Positions 15,357-18,432 of a stretch of DNA of 18,432 bases are shown in pieces (the stretch's first letter is position 1; each line of letters opens with the position of its first letter). Location: assembly GCA_036736205.1 (NCBI GenBank), contig DAINMX010000119.1:1-18432 (forward strand), in the 5' to 3' direction. Both the position numbers and the translations under genes were made by a program. The notes under the pieces were generated by a model that worked only from the letters and a program-made list of their open reading frames with translations, was not told the origin of the DNA and ran no database searches. Origin of the DNA: XYA12-FULL-58-9 sp001798605 (lineage in GTDB: Bacteria; Myxococcota; XYA12-FULL-58-9).

Positions 15357-16061
15357 ATGCAATTGACCGTTCGAGAGGTTGCCGCGCTTTTGAATGTCTC
15401 CGAGAAGACAGTCTACAGGTGGATCAAGAAGGGCGGTATTCCGGCCTATCGGTTGAACGACCAGTATCGATTTCATCGGGCCGAGCTGTTGGAATGGGCC
15501 ACGGCCAACAAGATCGGCGTTTCCGTGGCGATCTTTGACGAGAATGGCGACTCCCCTGCGTGTCCCGTCACCCTGTCCGAGGCCTTACAGAACGGCGGCA
15601 TCATTTACCGAGTGGCGGGGGACGACAAGACAACGGTCTTGCAACTCGCTGTGGAGGCCATGCGTCTTCCAGAAGAAGTCGACCGCGAACAGCTTCTACG
15701 AGTGCTGCTTGCGCGCGAGGCCCTGGCCTCGACCGGCATAGGCGATGGCATTGCGGTACCCCACGTGCGCAACCCCATTGTCTTGCACGTACCACATCCG
15801 ACGATCACCCTTTGTTTCCTCGAGCGTCCCCTGGACTTCGGCGCCTTGGATGGCCAACCGGTTCACTGCCTGTTCACCATGGTCAGCCCGACAGTCAGAG
15901 CTCATCTGCATCTGCTGTCCAGGTTGGCCTTTGCGCTCCGTGACCCAGGCTTCAAGGCTGTGATCACGCGGCAGGCCCTGCGGGACGACGTATTTGCAGA
16001 GCTGCGACGCGTCGAGTCCGGTTTTGTTCAGCCCCTGGGCGCGCCGGCGCCGGTGGTTTGA
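15357..16061 (+). CDS. Excisionase-type HTH fused to PTS EIIA (PtsN-like) domain, regulator
   Basis: 234 aa from ATG 15357, with AAGAGA 6 nt upstream; the frame is open back to a TTG at 15306, too close to the predicted transcription start. Residues 1-51 are a helix-turn-helix of the excisionase/MerR-like kind (LTVREVAALLNVSEKTVYRW, GGIPAYRLNDQYRFHRAELL). Residues about 70-220 are a PTS EIIA type-2 (fructose/nitrogen class) domain. GIGDGIAVPHVRNP carries the phosphorylatable His136 (PtsN has GIAIPH), and HLHLLSRLAFALRD (183-196) is the conserved second-His region. In EIIA-Ntr proteins the phospho-state reports PEP, nitrogen or potassium status. Here the domain could set DNA binding according to phosphorylation. 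It is the first gene of an operon with hyfB/hyfC-like genes (7-bp gap), so it probably regulates them. No EI or HPr gene is in the window. Confidence 0.9.
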   Translation: MQLTVREVAALLNVSEKTVYRWIKKGGIPAYRLNDQYRFHRAELLEWATANKIGVSVAIFDENGDSPACPVTLSEALQNGGIIYRVAGDDKTTVLQLAVEAMRLPEEVDREQLLRVLLAREALASTGIGDGIAVPHVRNPIVLHVPHPTITLCFLERPLDFGALDGQPVHCLFTMVSPTVRAHLHLLSRLAFALRDPGFKAVITRQALRDDVFAELRRVESGFVQPLGAPAPVV

Positions 16062-16068
16062 GACGACA

Positions 16069-18060
16069 ATGCCTCTATTTCTCATCGCCATGGGACTGGT
16101 GGCTCTGGCCGGCCTGGTTGCACTTGCCGCTGGACGATCTGCGCGGTGGGCCACCATCCTGGGAGCAGGCGGGGCGGTGGTGGGTTGCGCACTGGGTCTC
16201 ATCCCGGCGCTCGAGGCGGCGTTGGGTGGTTCAACGCAAGTCGTCCGTCTGCCGTGGGCGATGCCCGGCGCTACGTTCCACGTCGAGATCGACGCGCTCT
16301 CCGGTTTTTTCCTCTTGCCGACGCTCCTGCTCGGGGGGCTGGCTGCGGTCTACGGCACCGAGTATCTGCAATCTTTCCGCGAGAAGAAGAACCTCGGTGT
16401 CGCCTGGTGCTGTTTTAACCTGCTGGTCGTCAGCATGGCCATCGTTATTGTTGCGCGCGACGGCCTGCTTTTCTTGGTGGCGTGGGAGTCCATGGCGCTG
16501 GTCTCCTTTTTTCTGGTGGCCTTCGAGCACGAGAAGGACGAAGTCCGCAAGGCCGGTTGGATCTACCTCATCGCCACGCACATTGGCACCGCCTTCCTGC
16601 TCGTTATGTTCTTGTTGTTGGCCCGCGTCGCGGGCTCGTTCGACTTTGATGCCTTCAGCCAGGCGGGAGCGGTCGGCCCAGCGTTTGCTGGACTCATCTT
16701 CGTGCTCGGGGTCGTCGGCTTCGGCACCAAGGCCGGCTTCGTGCCGTTGCACGTTTGGCTGCCGGAGGCCCACCCCGCCGCACCGAGCCACGTCTCGGCC
16801 GTCATGTCCGGTGTCATGATCAAGACCGGTATCTATGGCCTGTTGCGGACGCTGACCCTGCTCGGGCCGCCACCTTCGTGGTGGGGTTGGTTGCTCGTGG
16901 GCATCGGTGTAAGCTCCGGGGTGCTCGGCGTCCTGTTCGCCCTCGCCCAGCACGACCTGAAACGGCTCCTCGCATACAGCAGCATCGAACACATGGGCAT
17001 CATCACCCTGGGCCTGGGTTTGGGCCTTCTCGGCGTAAGCCTCGGGATCCCCACGCTCGCCGTACTCGGCTTTGCCGGTGGGCTGCTCCACGTTCTCAAC
17101 CACGCTCTGTTCAAGGGGCTCCTTTTCCTCGGTGCGGGCGCCGTCCTGCACGCCACCGGCACGCGCAGCATCGATCATCTTGGCGGGCTGGCGAAGCGCA
17201 TGCCTACGACCAGCCTGCTCTTTTTGGTCGGTGCCACAGCCGTCTGTGGGTTGCCTCTTTTGAATGGCTTTGTCAGTGAGCTGCTCATCTACCTGGGCGC
17301 TTTCTCGAGCATCGCAGCGGGACGAACATGGGTGGTCTTGGTCCCGGCGCTGATTGGCGTCGCCGGGTTGGCGCTGATTGGGGGACTTGCGGCGGCGTGT
17401 TTCACCAAGGCGTTTGGCATGGTCTTTCTGGGCGAGGCGCGGAGCCACCACGCCGAGCACGCTCACGAGCCGCGCCTCGCCATGCAGGCACCGATGGTGA
17501 TCCTGGCCGCCTGTTGCGTTGTCATCGGACTTTTCCCCGCGGTTGTCGTGCCGGTCTCGGCTGCGGCGATCATGCCGCTCGTACGTCAAAGCGACAACGT
17601 CTTGGTAACGACGCTCGAGCATGCTGGCAAGTCACTCTGGATGATTTCACTGGCCGCGGGCGCTCTTGTTCTCGTGGTGGCGGCGTTGGTGATCTTGCGC
17701 CGGCGGCTCTTGGCCCGCCGGCCCGTGGAGGAGACCGTCACGTGGGATTGCGGCTATGCCCGTCCAACCCCGCGCATGCAGTACACGGCCTCTTCCTACG
17801 CGCAACCGCTGACGGCGCTCTTCGCTCTCGTCTTGCGGACGCGCGAGCGTCTGGTGTCACCCCAGGGAATCTTTCCGACGGCCTCGTCTTTGGCCACCGA
17901 GACGCCTGACATCTTCCACCGCGGCTTGTTCGCTCCACTGTTTGCTGGCGTCGAGAGTGTGCTTTGCCGGCTGCGGGTGGTGCAGCCAGGCCGGGTGCAG
18001 ATCTACGTGCTCTACGTCGTGGTGACACTGCTGTCGCTCTTGGCCTGGAAGATCGGGTAG
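16069..18060 (+). CDS. hyfB: Hydrogenase-4 component B (HyfB), proton-pumping NuoL/MrpA-type subunit
   Basis: 663 aa (E. coli HyfB is of similar size), starting at ATG 16069, 7 bp after the regulator stop. It is built of many membrane helices, with the antiporter-like core conserved. Glu140 in LVAWESMALVSFF is the key acidic residue of the channel. Lys221 in GFGTKAGFVPLHVWLPEAHP is the proton-path Lys of the TM7 motif, followed by PAAPSHVSAVMSG. LLAYSSIEHMG and LNHALFKGLLFLGAGA are the usual TM10-12 motifs. The tail TWDCGYARPTPRMQYTASSY is characteristic of HyfB/HycC rather than NuoL or MrpA. It is an inner-membrane subunit that would couple electron transfer in the group-4 NiFe hydrogenase or formate-hydrogenlyase type complex to ion translocation. 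The next gene starts directly after its stop. Confidence 0.95.
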   Translation: MPLFLIAMGLVALAGLVALAAGRSARWATILGAGGAVVGCALGLIPALEAALGGSTQVVRLPWAMPGATFHVEIDALSGFFLLPTLLLGGLAAVYGTEYLQSFREKKNLGVAWCCFNLLVVSMAIVIVARDGLLFLVAWESMALVSFFLVAFEHEKDEVRKAGWIYLIATHIGTAFLLVMFLLLARVAGSFDFDAFSQAGAVGPAFAGLIFVLGVVGFGTKAGFVPLHVWLPEAHPAAPSHVSAVMSGVMIKTGIYGLLRTLTLLGPPPSWWGWLLVGIGVSSGVLGVLFALAQHDLKRLLAYSSIEHMGIITLGLGLGLLGVSLGIPTLAVLGFAGGLLHVLNHALFKGLLFLGAGAVLHATGTRSIDHLGGLAKRMPTTSLLFLVGATAVCGLPLLNGFVSELLIYLGAFSSIAAGRTWVVLVPALIGVAGLALIGGLAAACFTKAFGMVFLGEARSHHAEHAHEPRLAMQAPMVILAACCVVIGLFPAVVVPVSAAAIMPLVRQSDNVLVTTLEHAGKSLWMISLAAGALVLVVAALVILRRRLLARRPVEETVTWDCGYARPTPRMQYTASSYAQPLTALFALVLRTRERLVSPQGIFPTASSLATETPDIFHRGLFAPLFAGVESVLCRLRVVQPGRVQIYVLYVVVTLLSLLAWKIG

Positions 18061-18432
18061 ATGATGGACTGGACCGCATTGCTACCGCCGAGCGCTGCCC
18101 TTGTGCTAGCTCCCCTGCTTCTCGGGATCATCAACCGGACCAAAGCGGTCTTTGGCGGTCGCAAAGGGCAACCGTTGTTGCAGCACTATTTCGATCTAAT
18201 CAAGTTGCTCGGCAAAGGTGCGACCTACAGTCGGACAACCACCTGGGTTTTCCGTGCCGGACCGATCCTCGGGTTGGCTGCCGTGTTCGTCGTGGTGCTG
18301 CTGACACCGCTGGGCGGCGTATCGGGCCCGCTATCTTTCACCGGTGACCTGCTGCTGTTCGCCTATTTGCTCGCCCAGATGCGATTCTTTACGGTGTTGG
18401 CGGCGCTCGACACCGGCTCGAGCTTCGAAGGC
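18061..18432 (+). CDS. hyfC: Hydrogenase-4 component C (HyfC), NuoH-type membrane subunit (5' part)
   Basis: Starts directly after the hyfB stop (TAGATGATG): ATG 18061, or the ATG at 18064. 124 codons are visible and run off the right edge. The N-terminal membrane helix (ALVLAPLLLGIINRTKAV) leads to FGGRKGQPLLQHYFDLIKLL, the quinone-site loop conserved in NuoH, HyfC and HycD. After WVFRAGPILGLAAVF and FFTVLAALDTGSSFEG the family signature is nearly complete. It anchors the hydrophilic NiFe and FeS arm to the membrane. Downstream HyfE/F, HyfG-like and HyfI-like genes are expected past the edge. Confidence 0.95.
   Translation, partial: MMDWTALLPPSAALVLAPLLLGIINRTKAVFGGRKGQPLLQHYFDLIKLLGKGATYSRTTTWVFRAGPILGLAAVFVVVLLTPLGGVSGPLSFTGDLLLFAYLLAQMRFFTVLAALDTGSSFEG

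Noticed and set aside
16231..17622. 463-aa minus-strand open frame opposite hyfB
   Set aside because: It is full of Arg, Gln, Glu and Asp, as expected from antisense of membrane-helix codons. It has no start signal and fully overlaps a certain gene.

Overview
The window looks like chromosomal DNA of a GC-rich member of the Myxococcota / former Deltaproteobacteria. No marker gene fixes the taxon. The inference rests on secreted proteins with cysteine-rich repeats of the myxobacterial type, a Ser/Thr kinase with a PEGA tail, an FHA-domain sigma54 activator, and a VWA lipoprotein with a MYXO-CTERM-like tail. No rRNA, tRNA, CRISPR array, insertion sequence or phage gene is visible.

Layout. (1) 1-4747, all on the minus strand: in transcription order an orphan 219-aa protein (4747-4088), a membrane-anchored Ser/Thr kinase (3944-2259), an FHA-sigma54 activator (2198-882), a cysteine-rich secreted protein whose GTG start overlaps the activator stop (882-298), and the first 74 codons of a secreted protein with Pro/Ala/Thr heptapeptide repeats that runs off the left edge (222-1). 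This reads as a signalling cassette: kinase, phospho-dependent activator, then surface proteins. (2) 4748-5256 holds no convincing gene. (3) 5257-7718 carries a divergent pair, a small periplasmic protein (minus) and a VWA lipoprotein (plus), separated by about 285 bp that contains a perfect hairpin followed by four T. (4) 7808-8557 is a Phd/YefM-type antitoxin with a VapC-type PIN toxin. Its promoter and an operator-like inverted repeat overlap, and the predicted transcription start falls on the antitoxin ATG. (5) 8637-15101, minus strand: a 1064-aa cysteine-rich lipoprotein, a short DUF885-type metallopeptidase, and an MFS transporter. The MFS gene is preceded by a cluster of 25-34 bp repeats. 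(6) 15269-18432, plus strand: a good sigma70-like promoter, a regulator fusing an excisionase-type HTH to a PTS EIIA (PtsN-like) domain, then hyfB-like and hyfC-like genes. These start a hydrogenase-4 / formate-hydrogenlyase-type (group 4) membrane complex that continues past the right edge.

The two regions most likely to hold something undescribed are the HTH-EIIA regulator leading a group-4 hydrogenase-type operon, and the kinase / FHA-sigma54 / cysteine-rich protein cassette with its orphan leader gene. The functional links in both are inferred from domains and gene order. All starts were chosen by eye from Shine-Dalgarno-like sequences, signal peptides and domain boundaries. No database search was possible.
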